A DNA stretch of 64,000 nucleotides from Rapana venosa (lineage: Eukaryota; Mollusca; Gastropoda; Neogastropoda; Muricidae). The stretch spans positions 44,317,855 to 44,381,854 of the forward strand of contig CM054151.1 of assembly GCA_028751875.1 (NCBI GenBank). The letters run 5' to 3'. Position numbers and translations under genes: made by a program. How positions within the stretch are numbered: position 1 is the first letter of the stretch; every line of letters begins with the position of its first letter. Of the stretch, positions 45,481 to 58,270 are shown in pieces. Under the pieces are notes generated by a model that worked only from the letters and a program-made list of their open reading frames with translations, made no database searches and was not told the DNA's origin.

Positions 45481-46212
45481 ACTATAAGTAAAACATAATG
45501 TAAAATATAGTACTCAAATCATTGGCTTTAGCGCATGAAAGTTATGGCACATAAGCAAGATACATGCATGCACACACCCACATGCACATGCATAAAATTA
45601 TATGCATACACACATATGCACATACACGCACATGACAAACAGACACACATACATACTCATACACACGCACACGTCCACTTGAGCAAGCACACACACACAT
45701 ACTAACACACACATGCGTGCGTGCGTGGAATGACCACACATGTTTAGGAGTAGGAAGCATTTATGCTTCTATAGACAGAGAGACAGATAGGCAACATGGA
45801 GACAGACACACCGGTAACAAGTATTGCATATAGACAGACAGACAGACAGACAGATAGACAGACAGACTTTGGTAGAGAGAGGCAGAGAGACTGATCAGAG
45901 ACAGGCAAGCTAAACAAACAGACAAACAGACATACACACAATCACAACCACACACAGACACACAGACACACAAAGACACACACAAAGACACACATACACA
46001 CGTGCATGTGTGTATGCACTCAAAAACATCCCCAGCTATCTTATGTTGGTATTGTCTTTATCCACGACAAAATATTTAGCATGAGCTATGCTCTCCATGA
46101 AAGGAGAGAAATTCCCTGAAGCCAGAGTATAGCTGCCTATTTAGTGAGGTATTTACAAGCAAATCCCTACCAAATAACATGAACTTCTCACAGTGTGTTT
46201 TCTGTCTCATAT
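45481..46212 (+). repeat. Class II leader of cassette 5 and pre-acceptor block
   Basis: It has AACATAATGTAAAATA, the ATTGGCTTTAGCGCATG word, (CA)n and CAGACAGA words to about 46020, then the TATGCTCTCCATGAAAGG and GCTGCCTATTTAG blocks. It closely matches 20222-20939. Confidence 0.85.
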
Positions 46213-46496
46213 TAATTCACAACTATGATGTGTCAGCCAGAGTGCATAGTCTCCATGTCTCCCAGAATGTTGAACTAGAGAACGCCCAACACTAACAACA
46301 CATGACATGATACCTTCTTTTGTGCTTCCACTTGTTCGTGCCGCATCCTCAGGCATTGAAGTACCTAGGACGGGAACAGCTTGGAGGACTCCTAGACTTG
46401 ACTGCTGTCTTCCAAAGATTGTACAACTGGTCTTGTGTAATCTTCCAGAGTATGGGTAACTTGACTGGTGTCTTCCATGGCACCAATGGAGGCTGA
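46213..46496 (+). pseudogene. Exon-like repeat, copy 13 (acceptor lost, internal stops)
   Basis: Same subtype as copies 5 and 8: CTCATATTAATTCAC replaces the acceptor and a TAA follows NAQH. A further TGA lies in ATGACATGATACC. The 3' end runs to TGA 46494-46496. Decayed. Confidence 0.72.
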
Positions 46497-47363
46497 AAAA
46501 TAACCCACCACCAAAGTATTTCACAATCATGTGCATGTGTTTTTCGCTTGCGCGTGCCTATGTGTGTGTATGTGTGTAAAATTTGTTGAAAGTATTTGTA
46601 ATCGCCTGCATGTGTAAAAATCAGCTGATTGCAAGCGCTTTGATGTGTTCCTACAAGATACAGTACTATACCAGTTCAATATATTATTAGTAGTAGCACT
46701 ACATTGATTAAATGTAGGAGTATGAACAGTTATAATTATCCTATTGGTGCCTTGGAGAGAGAAATTCCCTGAAAGAGAGATATTTATGTAATTATTTTAT
46801 TCTCTTATTTCGAGGAAAGTGGATTAAGCACTCATGTCCTTTTTTCATCTAATTCCTGTGTGTATGCAGTTTTGTAAATTTTGTCATCCGTTCCCACTGG
46901 CACACAATGCCCTACTCTTCCAAAAAGCGGAATGGGTTTTAACATGTACGCAAAATGTTCTGCGTGTGTTCACACACAGGACCATGTTTGATAGAGAGAG
47001 AGAGAGGGAGGGGGGTGGAAGATTTTACAGCCATACAAACAACATTTTATGTTATCTTTCTGGTAAATAAACACTTTTCAAAAAGCTATCAAATTACATG
47101 AATACAACACACAGCCCAGGCCTGATAGTAGTGTGGGGTATTGGTGTAAGCAAAGTGCCAATGCTAATATTAAAATGTTACGCTTTAACAATATGTGGAG
47201 ATCATCTTTATCCCTGACAACATTCATGGCATGAGGTGTGCTCTCTGTGAAAGGAGAGGAATGTTCTGAAGCAAGAGTATAGCTGCCTATTTAGAAAAGT
47301 ATTTGAAAACAAATACCTGTCAAATAAACATGAACTTCTCACAGTGTGTATTCTGTCTCCCAG
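46497..47363 (+). repeat. Inter-exon spacer, cassette 5
   Basis: It matches 21221-22091 nearly throughout, including the AAGCACTCATGTC and TTTTGTAAATTTTGTCATC words, a GA run near 46990-47015 and the pre-acceptor block ending in TATTCTGTCTCCCAG. Confidence 0.82.
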
Positions 47364-47647
47364 TGAATCCCAAATATGATGTGTCAGGCAGAGTGCACAA
47401 TTTTTATGTCTTCCAGAATGTTAATCTGGTGAACACACAACACTAGCAACACATGACATGATACCTTCTTTTGTGCTTCAACTTGCACGTGCCGCATCCT
47501 CAGGCATTGAAGTACCTAGGACGGGAACAGCTTGGAGGAATCCAAGACTTGACTGCTGTCTTGCAAAGAATGGGTGACTGGACTTGTGTAATCTTCCAGA
47601 GTATGGGTGACTTGACTGGTGTCTTCCATGGCACAAATGGAGGCTGA
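47364..47647 (+). pseudogene. Exon-like repeat, copy 14 (good acceptor, one internal stop)
   Basis: The acceptor TATTCTGTCTCCCAG precedes it. The segment is full-length to TGA 47645-47647. An in-frame TAG at 47444-47446 follows NTQH, in the place where the intact copy continues QHHMT. Downstream, the GATACC word adds a further shift relative to AGATACC. It shares NFYVFQNVNLVNTQH with copy 9, so the two are sister copies. Confidence 0.74.
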
Positions 47648-47682
47648 AAAAGAACACCACCAAAGTGTGTTACCTTCATGTG

Positions 47683-47729
<47 letters not shown>

Positions 47730-48180
47730 ATGTGCGTGCATGTGTAAACTTGAATTTGTTAACTAAAACTATATGCCATTGAATGCATGTGTAAGAATAA
47801 TCTGAATGCAAGTGCTTTGATTTGTTTTTTTAAGATACAGCGCTATAATCATTCCATAATAATAATAATAATAATAATTATTATTATTATTATTATTATT
47901 ATTAACATTGATTGATTACAATAGTATAAACAGTTTTAATAATCTTATTGGTGCCTTTAGGAGAGACAAATTCCCTGAGAGAGAGGCAGAGAGAGAGAGA
48001 GAGAAACAGACAGATAGAGGCTGAGAAAGGTAGACAGAAAAATAGAGACAAATAATAAATTTGTGGTAATAATAAAATAATAATAATTAATAATAAAATA
48101 ATAAAATAATAATAATAGTAATAATAATGTATGGAATTATATAGCGCGAACTTGTAAAGAAAAAATAAAGTGCTCAAAAT
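47648..48180 (+). repeat. Spacer of cassette 5, breaking off abruptly
   Basis: (GT)n lies at about 47688-47729, TAA/ATT runs at about 47850-47905, GA at about 47975-48010 and TAA-rich sequence at about 48050-48130, then the TATATAGCGC word. In cassettes 3 and 4 the 33-bp minisatellite and the truncated exon type come next; here the sequence collapses into homopolymers. Confidence 0.78.
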
Positions 48181-48870
48181 TTTTTTTTTTTTAAAGGGGG
48201 TTTCCCTTTTTTTAAAGGGGTTTTTTTTAGGGTATTTTTTTTAAAAAAAAAAATTTTTTTAGTTTTTTTTATTTTTTTTTTTTTCTGGTTTTTTTTGGGC
48301 CCTTTTCTTTTTTATGTTTTTTTTCCCTTTTAAAGGGGTTTTTTTTTTTTAAAAATTTTAAAAAAAAACCTTTTTTTTACCTTTTTTAAATGTTTTACCC
48401 CCTTGGGGGTTTTTTTAAAAAAACCCCAAAAAGGGAAAACTTTTTTTAAGCAGGTTTCCTCGGTTGGGGATTTCTCCGGGGGAAACCCAAAAAAAAATTT
48501 TTTTTTCCAAATTTTTTTCCTTTTTTTATTTTTAAATTTTTTTTAAAACCCAAAAGGGGGGATTTTTTTTCCCTTTGGGTTTTCCGATTTTTGGAAAGTT
48601 TTTTTTTTTTCCCCTTTTTCCCTTTGCCCAAAAAAAAACCCCAAAGTGGTTTTCCTTTCAGGCTTTTTCCCCCTTTTTTTTTTTTTTTTTTCCCCCTTTT
48701 TTTTCTTTTTTTAAAAACTAAAAAATCTTAAATTTTTAAAAAACTTTTAAAAAACCACAAAATGGTTAATAATTTTTAAAATAAAAAAGCAGAAAAAAAC
48801 CCCCAAATAACAAAAAAAAAAGGGAAACAAAACAAAAAAAAAGCCCAAAAGGGGGCAGAAAAAGGCAAAG

Positions 48871-48902
<32 letters not shown>

Positions 48903-49560
48903 TTTTTGGTTTATCTTTTTTGGTTTTAATTTAATTTAAAAAGAAATTAAAATTTCCCAGCTGTTTTTTTTTTTGGGGGGCCCCAATTTTTTAAAAAATG
49001 TTTTTACATTTTTTGGGGTTTTTTTTTTTTTTAAAAAATAAAGGGCCTTTTGGGGTTTTTTTGGGCCCTTTTTTGGGTTTTTTCCTTTTTCTTTTTTGGG
49101 TTTTTTAAATTTTTTTTTTTTTCCGGTTGGGTTTGAAAAATTTGCCTTTTTTTTGTTTTTTCGAGCCCCTTTTTCTTTCCTTTTGGGTTTTTGGGCCCCC
49201 GGGGGGGGGGGGGGGGGGCCCCGGGGAGTAAAAAAAGTTTGGGGGGGGTTAAAAAAAAAAAGGGGGGGGGTTTACCCTTTTTTCTTTTTTTTTTTTGGGG
49301 GGTTTTCTCCCCTTTTTCTTTTTTTGGGAACGGGTTTTTTTCCAAAAAAAATTTTGGGGTTTTAGCCAAAAAGCGTTTTTGGGGAAAAACCCCTTTTTCC
49401 CCCAAAATTTTTAAAAAAAATTTTAAATGCCCCCCCGGGGGAAAAACCCCCCCCAACCCCCCTTTTTTTCCCCCCCTTTTCCCTTTTTGGGGCTTACCTG
49501 TTTTTTTGGTTTTTCCGGGGGAAAAATAAACCCCGTTTTTTTTTTGGGATTCTTTTTTTT
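48181..49560. other. Homopolymer-degenerate sequence (probable failed consensus)
   Basis: Successive runs of T, A, C and G of 4-20 bases (for example a G run near 49200-49218 and an A run near 48868-48898) show almost no normal sequence texture. Nothing elsewhere in the window resembles it apart from the flanks of the N gap. Open frames in it (Phe/Gly/Lys/Pro-rich) are not genes. Confidence 0.8.
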
Positions 49561-50603
49561 TCCTTTTGTGTTTTTTTTACCCCTTTTTTTCCTTTTTGGG
49601 GTTTTTTTCCTTTTGGGGAAAAATTTTTCCCGGGTTTTTTTTTTTTTTTTTTTTTTTTGGGGTTTTTTTGGGTTTTTTTTGTTGTTGGGGGGCTTTTTTG
49701 GGTTTTTGTTTTTTTCCCCCCCCCCCTTTTTCTTTTTTTGCCCTTTTTTTTGGGGGGGAAAAAATTTTTTTTTCCCCCCCCCCCTTTTTTTTTTTTTTTT
49801 CCCCGGTTTTTGGGGGGGGTTTTTTCCCTTTTCTTTTTTTGTTGGGGTTTTCTTTTTTTTTTTTTGGGCCCCCCTTTTTGGAGTTCCCCCGTTTTTTTTT
49901 TTTGGGGGGTTTCCTTTTTCTTTTTTTTTTTTTTTTTTTTTTCCCCTTTTTGTTTTTTTTGTCTTTTTTTTTTTTTCTTTTTGTTGTTTTTTTTTTTTTT
50001 TTTTTTGGTTTTTATCTTTCTTTTTTTTGTTGTTTTTTTTTTTTTTTTTTTGTTGTGTTTTTTTTTTGGATTTTTTTTTTTTTTTGGGGGCCCCCTTTTT
50101 TCCCTTTTTTTTTTTTTTTTTGTGCCCTTTTTTTCTTTTTTTTGGGTTTTGTGGGTTTTTTTTCTTTTTTTTTGTGTTTTTTTTTTTTTTCTTTTTTTTC
50201 TTGTTTTGTTTTTTGTTTTTTTTTCCTGTTGTTGTTGTAAAGCTGTTTTCCTTTTGGGGTTTTTTTTTTGGGCGGTTTTTTTTTGGTTGTTTTTGTGTTT
50301 TTTTTTTTTTTTTTATTGTTTTTTTTTTTTGGTTGTTTTTTGTTGTTTCTTTTTTTGTTTTTTTTTTTGTTTTTTTTTTTTTGGGTTTTTTTTTTGGTTT
50401 TGGTTCTTTTTTTTTTTTCTTTTTTGTTTTTTGTGTTTTTTTCTTTTTTTTTTTTGTTTGATTTTTTTTTTTTTTTGTTTTTTTTTTTTTTTTTTTTTTG
50501 TTGTTGTGTTTTCTTTTCTTTTGTTTTTTTGTTTTGGGTTTTTTTTTCCTTTTTTTTGTGTTTTTTTTTTGGTTTTTGAGGGGTTTTCCTTTTTTGTTTT
50601 GTT

Positions 50604-50636
<33 letters not shown>

Positions 50637-52706
50637 GGTTTTTGGTATTTTCGCCCTTTTTGTTTTTTTTTTTTATTTTTTTTTTTTTGTTTTTGGTTTT
50701 TTTGTCCTTCTTTTTTTTGTTTGTTGTTGTTTTTCCCCTTTTTTTTTTTGTTTTTTGTTAGGTTTCTTTTTCTTTTTTTTTGTTTTTTTTTTATGTGTTT
50801 TTTTTTTCTTCTTTTTTTTTTTTTGGGTTTTCCCTTTTTTTGGGTTTTTTTTTTTTTTTGTTGTTTTTTTTTTTTTTTTTTTTTTGTTTTGATTCTTTCT
50901 TTTTTTTTGTTGTTGTTTTTTTTCCTTTTTTGTTTTTTTTTTTTTGTTTTGGCTTTTTTTTGGTTTTTTTGTTTTTTCGTTTTTTGGTTTTTTTTTTTTT
51001 TTTTGTTTTTTTGGGGATGTTTTTTTCCTGTTGTTTGTTGTTGTTTTCTTCTTTTTGTTTTTTTTTGTTTGTTTTTTCTTTGTTGTTTTTTTTTGGGGGT
51101 GTTCTTCTTCTTTTTTTTTTTTTGAGTTTTTCTTCTTTTTTTTGTTTTTTTGGTGTTTTTCCTTTTCTTTTGTTGTTGTTGTTTTTTTTTCTTCTTTTGT
51201 TTTGTTTGTGTTATTTTTTTTTTTGTTTTTTTTTTTTCCCCCTTTTTTTTCCTTTTTGGGTTTTTTTTCCCTTTTTTTTTTTTCTGTTGTTTTGTTTGTT
51301 TTTTTTTTTTTTTGGTTTTGTTTTTTTGGTTTTTTTTTTGTTTTTGTTTTTGTTTTTCTTTTTTTTTTTTTTTTTTGGGTTTTGGTTTTTTTTTTTTTTG
51401 GGGGGTTTTTTCCTTCTTTTTTTTTTTTTTTTTTTTTTTTTTGTTTTTGTTGTGTTTTCTTTTTTTGTTTGTTTTTTTTTGTGGGGTTTTTCTTTTTTTT
51501 TTTTTCTTTCTTTTTTTTTTTTTGTTGTTTTTTTTTTTTTTGGGGGGTTTTTTTCCTTTTTCTTCTGTTTTTTTTTTTTTTTTGGTGTTTTTTTTTTTTT
51601 GTTTTTTTTTTTTTTTTGGGGGGTTTTTTTTTTTCTTTTTTTTTTTTTGGGTTTTTCTTTTTCTTTTTTTTTTTTTTTTTTTTTTTGTTTTTGTTTTCTT
51701 TTTTTTTTTTTTGTTTTTTCTTTGTTGTTTTTTTTTTTTTTTCAGGGGGTTTTTTTGGGGGTTTTTTTTTTTGTTTGTGTGTTTTTCTTTTTTTTTGTTT
51801 TTTTTTGGGGTTTCTTTTTTTCCCTTTTTTTTTTTTTTAGGGTTTTTTTTTTTCTTTTTGTTTTTTTTGTGTTTTTTTTTTTTTCTCTTTTTTGTTGTTT
51901 TTGTGTTTTTTTTTTTTTTTTTTGTTTTGGGTTTTTTTTTCTTTTTTTGGTTTTGGGTTTTTTTCGCCCCTTTTTTTTTTCCCGTGTTTTGTTTTGGTTT
52001 GGGCCCTTTTTTGGGGTCCCCTTTTTTTTGTGTTGGGTTTTTTTTTTTTTTTTTTTTTTTTTTGGTTGTTGTTTTTTTTTTTTTTTTTTTTTTTTTTTTT
52101 GTTTTTTGGTTTTTTTTTTTTTTTTTTTCCCCTTTTGGGGTTTTTTTTTTTTTTCCTTTTTTTGTTTTTTTTGGGTTGTTTTTTTTTTTTTTTTTTTTGG
52201 GGTTGTTTTTTTTTTTTTGTTGTTTTTGTTTTTTTTTTTTTTTTTTTTGTTTTTTTTTTTTTTTTTGTTTTGTTTTTTTGTTTTTTTTTTTTTGTTTTTT
52301 TTTTTGGGTTTTTTTTTTTTTTCTTTTTGTTGTTTTTGATTTTTTTTCCCTTTTTTTTTTTTTGTTTTTGTTTGTTTTTTTTCTTTTCGTTTTTTGTTTG
52401 CTTTTTTTTTTCCCCTTTTTTTTTGTTTTTTCCCCCTTTTCCCCCTTTTTTTTGGGGGGGTTTTTTTTCTTTTTGTTTTGTTATTTGTTTTTTGTTTCTT
52501 TTTGGGTTTTTTGTTTGTTTTTTTGGGGGTTTTTTTTTTTTTTGGGTTTTGTTGTTTTTTTTTGGGGGGTTTTGTTTTTTTTCTTTTTTTTTTTGGTTTT
52601 TTTTTTTTTGTTTGTTGAATGCTTTTTTCTTTTTCTTTTTTGTGTTTTTTTCTTTTTTTTTTTTCTTTTTTTTTGTTTGTTTTTGTTGTTTTTTGTTTTT
52701 TTTTTC

Positions 52707-52737
<31 letters not shown>

Positions 52738-53515
52738 TTTTTTTCCTTTTTTTTTTTTTGTTGAGTTTCTTTTTTTTTTTTGTTGTTGTGCTTTTTTTTT
52801 TTTTGTTGTTTTTTTCTTGTTATTTGTTTTTTTTCTTCTTTGTTTTGGGGGGAATTTTCCCCTTTTTGGGTTTTTTTTTTTTTTTTTTTGTTTTGTTTTT
52901 TTTTTCTGTTTTTGGGTTGAGGGTTTTTTTTTGTTTTTTTTTTTGTTTTTTTTTTTTTTTTTTTTTTTTGTTGTTTTTTTGGTTTTTTTTCATTTCTTTT
53001 TCTTTGTTGTGTTTTGAGGGTTTTTTTTCCCTCCTGCTTTTGGGTTTTGTTTGTGTTCTTTTTTTTTTTCATTTTTTTTTTAAATTTTTCCAAATTTTTT
53101 TTTTTTTTTTTTTTTGTTTTTTTTTTTTTGCGTTTTTTTTTTTTGTGTTGGTTTTTTCCCCCGGGTTGTTTTGTTTTGCGGTTTTTTTGGGGGGGTTTTT
53201 TGTTTTTTTTCCCCCGGTTTTTTTTTTTTTTTTCCTTTGTTTTTTGGGACTTTTGGGGGTTTTATTTTTTTTTTCCCCCCCCCCAAAACCCCCTCCTGCC
53301 CCTTTTTTCTTTTTTTTCCCCTTTTTTTTTTTTTGGGGTTTTTTTTCTTTGTTTCTTTGTTTTTCTTTTTTTTTTTTGTTTTTTTCTTTTGTTTTTTGTT
53401 TTGTGTTTTTTTGTTGTTTGTTGTTGTTTTTTTTTCTTTGGGTTTTTTTGTGTCTTCTTTCTTTTTTGTTTTTTTTTTGTTGTTTTATCTTTCTTTTTGT
53501 TTTTTGTTTTCTTTT
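49561..53515 (+). other. T-dominated degenerate satellite (low-quality consensus)
   Basis: Long T runs are broken by G and occasional C, with residual GTTGTT words (for example near 50229, 51030, 51172). This suggests TTC/TTG satellite whose non-T bases were lost in consensus calling. Very long frames rich in Phe (up to about 800 codons) arise simply because TTT cannot be a stop. No feature is supportable. Confidence 0.75.
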
Positions 53516-56104
53516 TGATGCTCTTTTCTTTTCTGCTTTGTTCTTGTTGTTGTTGTTGTTTTGACCCGTTTTTTCTTCTTTTGTTCTTGTTGCTTTTATT
53601 GATGCGTTCTTCTCTTCCTCAGTTGTTTTTGATGCTGTTTCCTCTGTTTGTTGTTTTTGATTGCCCTTTTTCTTCTTTTTTGTTCTTTTTCATTTGTTCT
53701 TTTTCTTTTTTGCTGTTGTTGTTTTTGCTGTTGTTGTTGCTGTTCTTTTTCTTTTGCTGTTGATTTGCTGTGTTGTTGTGCTGTTTTTCTTCATTTTTCT
53801 GTTGTTGTTGTTGATGCGGGTTCTCTTTTGTTGTTGTTGTTGATGTTTCTTTTTTCTTCTGTTGTTTTTTGTTGATGTTGTTCTTTTCTGTTATTGTTGT
53901 TGTTGATGCTGTTTTTTTCTTGTTCGCTGGAAATGTTTTTTGGTTTGTTGTGTGCTGTTCTTCTTCTTCTTCTTCTTTTGTTGTTGTGTTGTTGTTGATG
54001 TCTTTTTTCTTTGTTTTTGTTTTTGTTTGCTTTTCTTCTTCTTTTTTGTTGTTGGCGTTTTGTTTTTTCTTCTTCTGTTTTTTTTGTTGATCTGTTTTTC
54101 TTCTTTTCTGTTTTTGTTTTTGATGTGTTCATCCCTGTTTTTTTGTTTTGTTGGGGGTGTTCTTTTTCCTCGTCTGATGTTGTTTTTGTTAATGTCTTTT
54201 TTTCCTCTGTTTTTGTTTTTGTGCGTTCTTCTTTTTTTGTTCTGCTGTTCTTTCCTCATTTCTTCTGTTGTTGTTGATGCTGTATTTTTTTGGTTTTTGT
54301 TGTTGTTTTTTTGTGTTGAAGCTGTTCTCCTCTTTTTTTTGTTGTTGGTGGTGTTTTTTTCTTCACTTTTGTTGTTGTTTTTGATTTTTATTTCCTTGTT
54401 ATGTTGTTGATGTGTCTTTTTCGCTGTTTTTATTGTTGTTGTTGTTGTTGTGAGTCATTTTTCTTGCTCTTTTTGTTTTTGTTGTAGTTTATGCTTTTTT
54501 TTTTCTGGTTGGTGTTTTTGCGTGTTCTTTTCTGTTTTTGGGTTTTTGTTTTTGAGCCGTTCTTCTTTGGTGTTGTTGATGTTGTTTTTCTTTTTCTTTT
54601 TTGTTGATGCCTTTTTTCTTCTTTTTCTTTTTTCTTTTATGTTGTTGTGCTTTTCTTTTTCCTCTGTTGGTGTTTTGATGTTTTTTTCTTCCACTGTGTT
54701 TTGTTGCTGTTATTATTGTTGATGCTTTCTTCTTCTTTTGTTTTTGTTGAGTTGTGATATTCCTTTCTTTTTCTTTTGTTCTTTTGTTGATGTTCTTTTT
54801 TTTCTTTTTTATTTTTGTTGTTGTTTTTTTTTCTTCTTTTGTTTTGCTGTTGATGTTTTTCTTCTTCTGTTGTTCTGTTGTTGTGTTTTTCTTCTTTTTT
54901 TTTCTTGTTGTTGATGTTCTTCTTTTTCTGTTTTTCTTTTTGTTGATTTTTTCTTCTTTTTTATTGTTTGTGATGTTTTCTTTTTTTTGTTGTTGATGTG
55001 TTCTTTTTCCTCATCTTCTTTAGTTTTTTGTTGTTGCTGTTAATTTTCGTTTTTTTTTTGTTGTGCTTTATCTTTATTTTTTGTTATATTTTTGATGTTT
55101 TTATTTGCTCTGTTGTTTTGTTGTTGATGATGATTTTCCTCTTTTTTTTTTTTGTTATTGTTTTTGATCTTTTTCTTCTTTTTTGTATTTGTTGTTGATG
55201 TTTTTTCTTCTTGTTTGTTTTTTTTGACCTGTTTTTTTCCTGTGGTTTTTGTTTTTGTTGTTGATCCCGTTCTTTTGTTGTTGTTGTTTTTGTGCTGTTC
55301 TTCTTCTTCTTTGTTGTTGTTATTAATGCTCTTCTCTTTTTTGTGTTGTTTTGTTTTTGTTGATGCTGTTGTTTTTTTTTTTTTGTGGTTTTTTGATGCT
55401 GTTTTTCTTTTTTTTTGTTGTTGTTGGGCTGTTTTTTTTTCCTCTGTTGTTTTTTGTTGTGCTGTGGGCCCGTTCTGTTGTTGTTGTTTTTTTGTTGTAT
55501 TGTTGTGCTGTTCTTTTTCTTCTGTTGTTTTGTTGTTTATTTTCTTTTCTTTGGTTTTCTTGTTGTTGATGTTCTTCTTCTTTTTTTGTTCTTGTTTTTG
55601 ATTCCTTTCTTCTTAGTTGTTTTTGTTTTGAGTTTTTTTTCTTGTGTTGTTTTTGTTGTAGATGTTCTTCTTCCTCGTTTTCTTGTTGTTGATTTTTGTA
55701 CTTTTTCTTTTTGTTTTGTTGTGTTCCTCTGCGTTGTTGTTGTTGATGTTCTTCTTTTCTGTTGGCTTGTTTTTTAGCTGTTTTTCCTTTTTTTCTCTGT
55801 TTTGTTGTTGATCTGTTCTCCTTCTTCTTTGTTGTTGTTTTTTGATGTTCTTTTCTTCTGTTATTGTTGTTGTGCTGTTTTTATTTTTATCTTCTGTTTT
55901 TGTTGTTGTTGATGTTGTTTTTCTTCTTTTTTTTTGGGGGTATGCTGTTCTTTTCTTTTTTTTTGTTGTTTTTGTTAAGGGTGTTCTTTTCTTTTTTGTA
56001 TTTGTTGATGTTTTTTTCCCTTTTTGGTGTTGTTGTTGATGCTTTTCTTTTTCTTCTGTTGTTTTATTGTTGTTTTTTTTTCCTTCTGTTGTTGTTGTTG
56101 TCTT
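53516..56104 (+). repeat. TTC/TTG satellite block 6 (poor quality)
   Basis: Satellite words GATG, GTTGTT and TTCTTC return. The order resembles block 1, but T runs are lengthened and many single bases are missing. Confidence 0.8.
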
Positions 56105-56560
56105 TTTCCTCTCAACAATATTTTTTGTTTTCTTTGTTTCTTTGCTTTTTTCCTTTTTCTCTTTCTCTTTTTGTTTTGATTTCTTTCTTTTTTCCTCGTT
56201 GTCATTTTTTGGTTTTTCCCCCTTTCCCCAGTTTTGTGTTCTTTGTTTTTTATTTTTTAGATTCTCTTTCTTTCTTCAATTTTTGTTCCCCCCCTTTTTC
56301 TTGGGCGCCCCTGCTGCGAAAAAAAGGATATAACAGCATCTTTAGTTGGGTTCTTTCTCTCTTTTGCGTTGTTTCTGTTCTGCTGCTTTTTTTTTGTCTT
56401 TTTTCCTTTTCCTTTTTTTTCCCTGTTGTCTTCTATATCCCCTTTTCCCGAAATAAATAAAACAGCCCAAAATTATAAAAACATAAAATTATCAAAAGGG
56501 CCATTCATGTGCTGGCTCAATTCACGGCTTGAACATGACATTAAAAAAATGGGCAAATAC
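56105..56560 (+). repeat. Class I satellite-to-cassette transition (copy 3)
   Basis: A pyrimidine-rich stretch, then AAGGATATAACAGCATC and ATAAAATTATC words matching 2265-2760 and 6519-7010, with many small indels. Confidence 0.75.
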
Positions 56561-56745
56561 TGCTGAAAAGTAAAACGCACACACACACACACACCACACA
56601 CAACACAAAGACACACACGGGGGGGCCCCACACACTTACACTAACACAAAATTTCTGACAGACAGAGAGCCGACAGGCAGACAGACTGGGGGGCAGCTTA
56701 GAGACAGGCAGGCGACAGGCAAACAAAACAGCAGACAGACAAAAC
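56561..56745 (+). repeat. CA/CAGA leader of cassette 6
   Basis: CACACA and CAGACAGA words lead to AAACGGCAACACTAAC, where the exon-like segment begins in its middle, as in copies 1 and 3. Confidence 0.72.
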
Positions 56746-56940
56746 GGCAACACTAACAAAAATGATTTTTCCTTTTTTGTGTTTCCCACTTGTGGTCCCC
56801 ATCCTAGGCATTGAAGTACCTGGGACGGGAACAGCTTGGAGGAATCCAAGATTGTCTGTTTTCAAAAAGGGGGTGACGGGGACTCGTGTAATCTTCCCAA
56901 ATCATGAATTGAGGTGTTTCATGGCACCAATAAAGGCGAA
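56746..56940 (+). pseudogene. Exon-like repeat, copy 15 (5'-truncated, degraded)
   Basis: The CATTGAAGTACCTGGGACGG and GGAACAGCTTGGAGGAATCC words are clear; the remainder up to CATGGCACCAATAAAGGC has several deletions. The frame is lost. Part of the damage may be sequencing error, given the quality of the area. Confidence 0.6.
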
Positions 56941-57638
56941 AAAAACCCCCACAAAGTGTGTTACCTTCGTGCATGTGAATGTGCGCGCTAGTAAAATTGT
57001 TTTTGTTAACTAAAGCTTTTTGTCATTAAAGCTGTGTAAAAAGCTGAAACAAGTGCTTTGATTTGTTTTTACACGATCAGTGCTTTTTAAATTTCCCATT
57101 TTTTTATTATTGTTATTAATGTTGTTTGTTACAAAGTATAAACAGTTTTAAAAAACTTTTTGGGTGCTTAAAAGAGGAAAAATTTCCCCTAAAAGATAGC
57201 AAGAGAGAGAAAGAGGAAGGAAGAGAGAAGAGAGGAGGAGAGAGAGGAGAGAGACATAGGTAAAGGAGAATAAGAGACAGCGACAGAGAGAGGGGTATAG
57301 GGGAGGAGGAGAGGGGAGGAATGAAAGAGAAGACGTGGAGTTTAAAACCCCTACAAACGTGTATTTATCTTTCTGGTAAAAAAAAATTTTAGAAAAATCA
57401 AATTTAGAATACTATTAGGCCTGTGGTATTTTGGGTTTTTGTTGAAGAAAAGTGCCATTACTATTTTAAAAAATTTTACACTTTAAAATATTTTGAGGTC
57501 GTCTTTATCCCTGCCCTGTGCCTCCAGAAAGAAGAGGAAATCCTCTGAACAGAGTATAGTGTTTAAAAAAAGAAAGGGTATTTACAAAAAAAATTACTGG
57601 AAATAAACATAAATTTTACAGATTTTATCTGTCTCACG
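56941..57638 (+). repeat. Inter-exon spacer of cassette 6
   Basis: The block order is that of 3128-4038, with a GA-rich run at about 57190-57335, CTTTCTGGTAAAAAAA near 57370 and a degraded pre-acceptor block. Confidence 0.72.
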
Positions 57639-57822
57639 TGAACCCCAACTAGTATGTCAGATGAGTGCACAGTTTTCAGGCCTCAAAATTGTTAATTGGA
57701 AAACGCAAAACCTAGAAAACAAATGACATGATACCTTCTTTTGTGTTTATTTGCTCTGCCGCATCCGAGGCATTAAGTCCCTGGGGAGGGAAAAGTTTGG
57801 GAATCCATGATGATTGCCTGCC
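57639..57822 (+). pseudogene. Exon-like repeat, copy 16 (3'-truncated type, degraded)
   Basis: GTCTCACGTGAACCCCAACT marks the start; the AG of the acceptor appears missing a base. The alternate 3' end (GGGAATCCATGATGATTGCC) is recognisable. It closes cassette 6. Confidence 0.6.
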
Positions 57823-58270
57823 ATAAATAATGATATATGGCATGGTACCACAGGCACAGAAAGCACACCCCACACCACATTGCGTGCCGCACAGGAACAG
57901 TTACTTGTCCCAAAAAGCATTTTGACAGCAACAAAAGAGCAGATACACAGATAGCAGACCAAAGGGACAGATGGATAGGGGAAAGATCCCAGACAGATGG
58001 ACGGACAACTATGATCAGACGAAGACAGCCACCCCAGAGATTGAATAAAACCCCCACCCACACACACCACACTGATACAAAAAGAAAATTTTATAGACAC
58101 AGCAGACAGATAGGCAGACGACACACGCCGCAACACACACGCACAAACAGCCGGGCGGGGGCCTGCGCCGCTGATCATGTAAATACATTATTCACATTGC
58201 AGTCAAAAAAATAAGATGTTTAAAACTCACCAGCATGTACTTCTTCCTCCCCTTTCCCCTGTCTTTCTTC
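57823..58270 (+). repeat. CA / CAGACAGA tail of cassette 6
   Basis: CAGACAGA, GGACAGATGGATAGGG and CACACA words precede a pyrimidine bridge to satellite; many bases are missing relative to other tails. Confidence 0.78.

Noticed and set aside
51150..53564. Very long open frame of about 800 codons, and several of 200-500 codons at 49427-53763
   Set aside because: They consist almost only of Phe, Leu, Val and Gly because long T runs contain no stop. The area is homopolymer-degenerate and has no codon-like structure.
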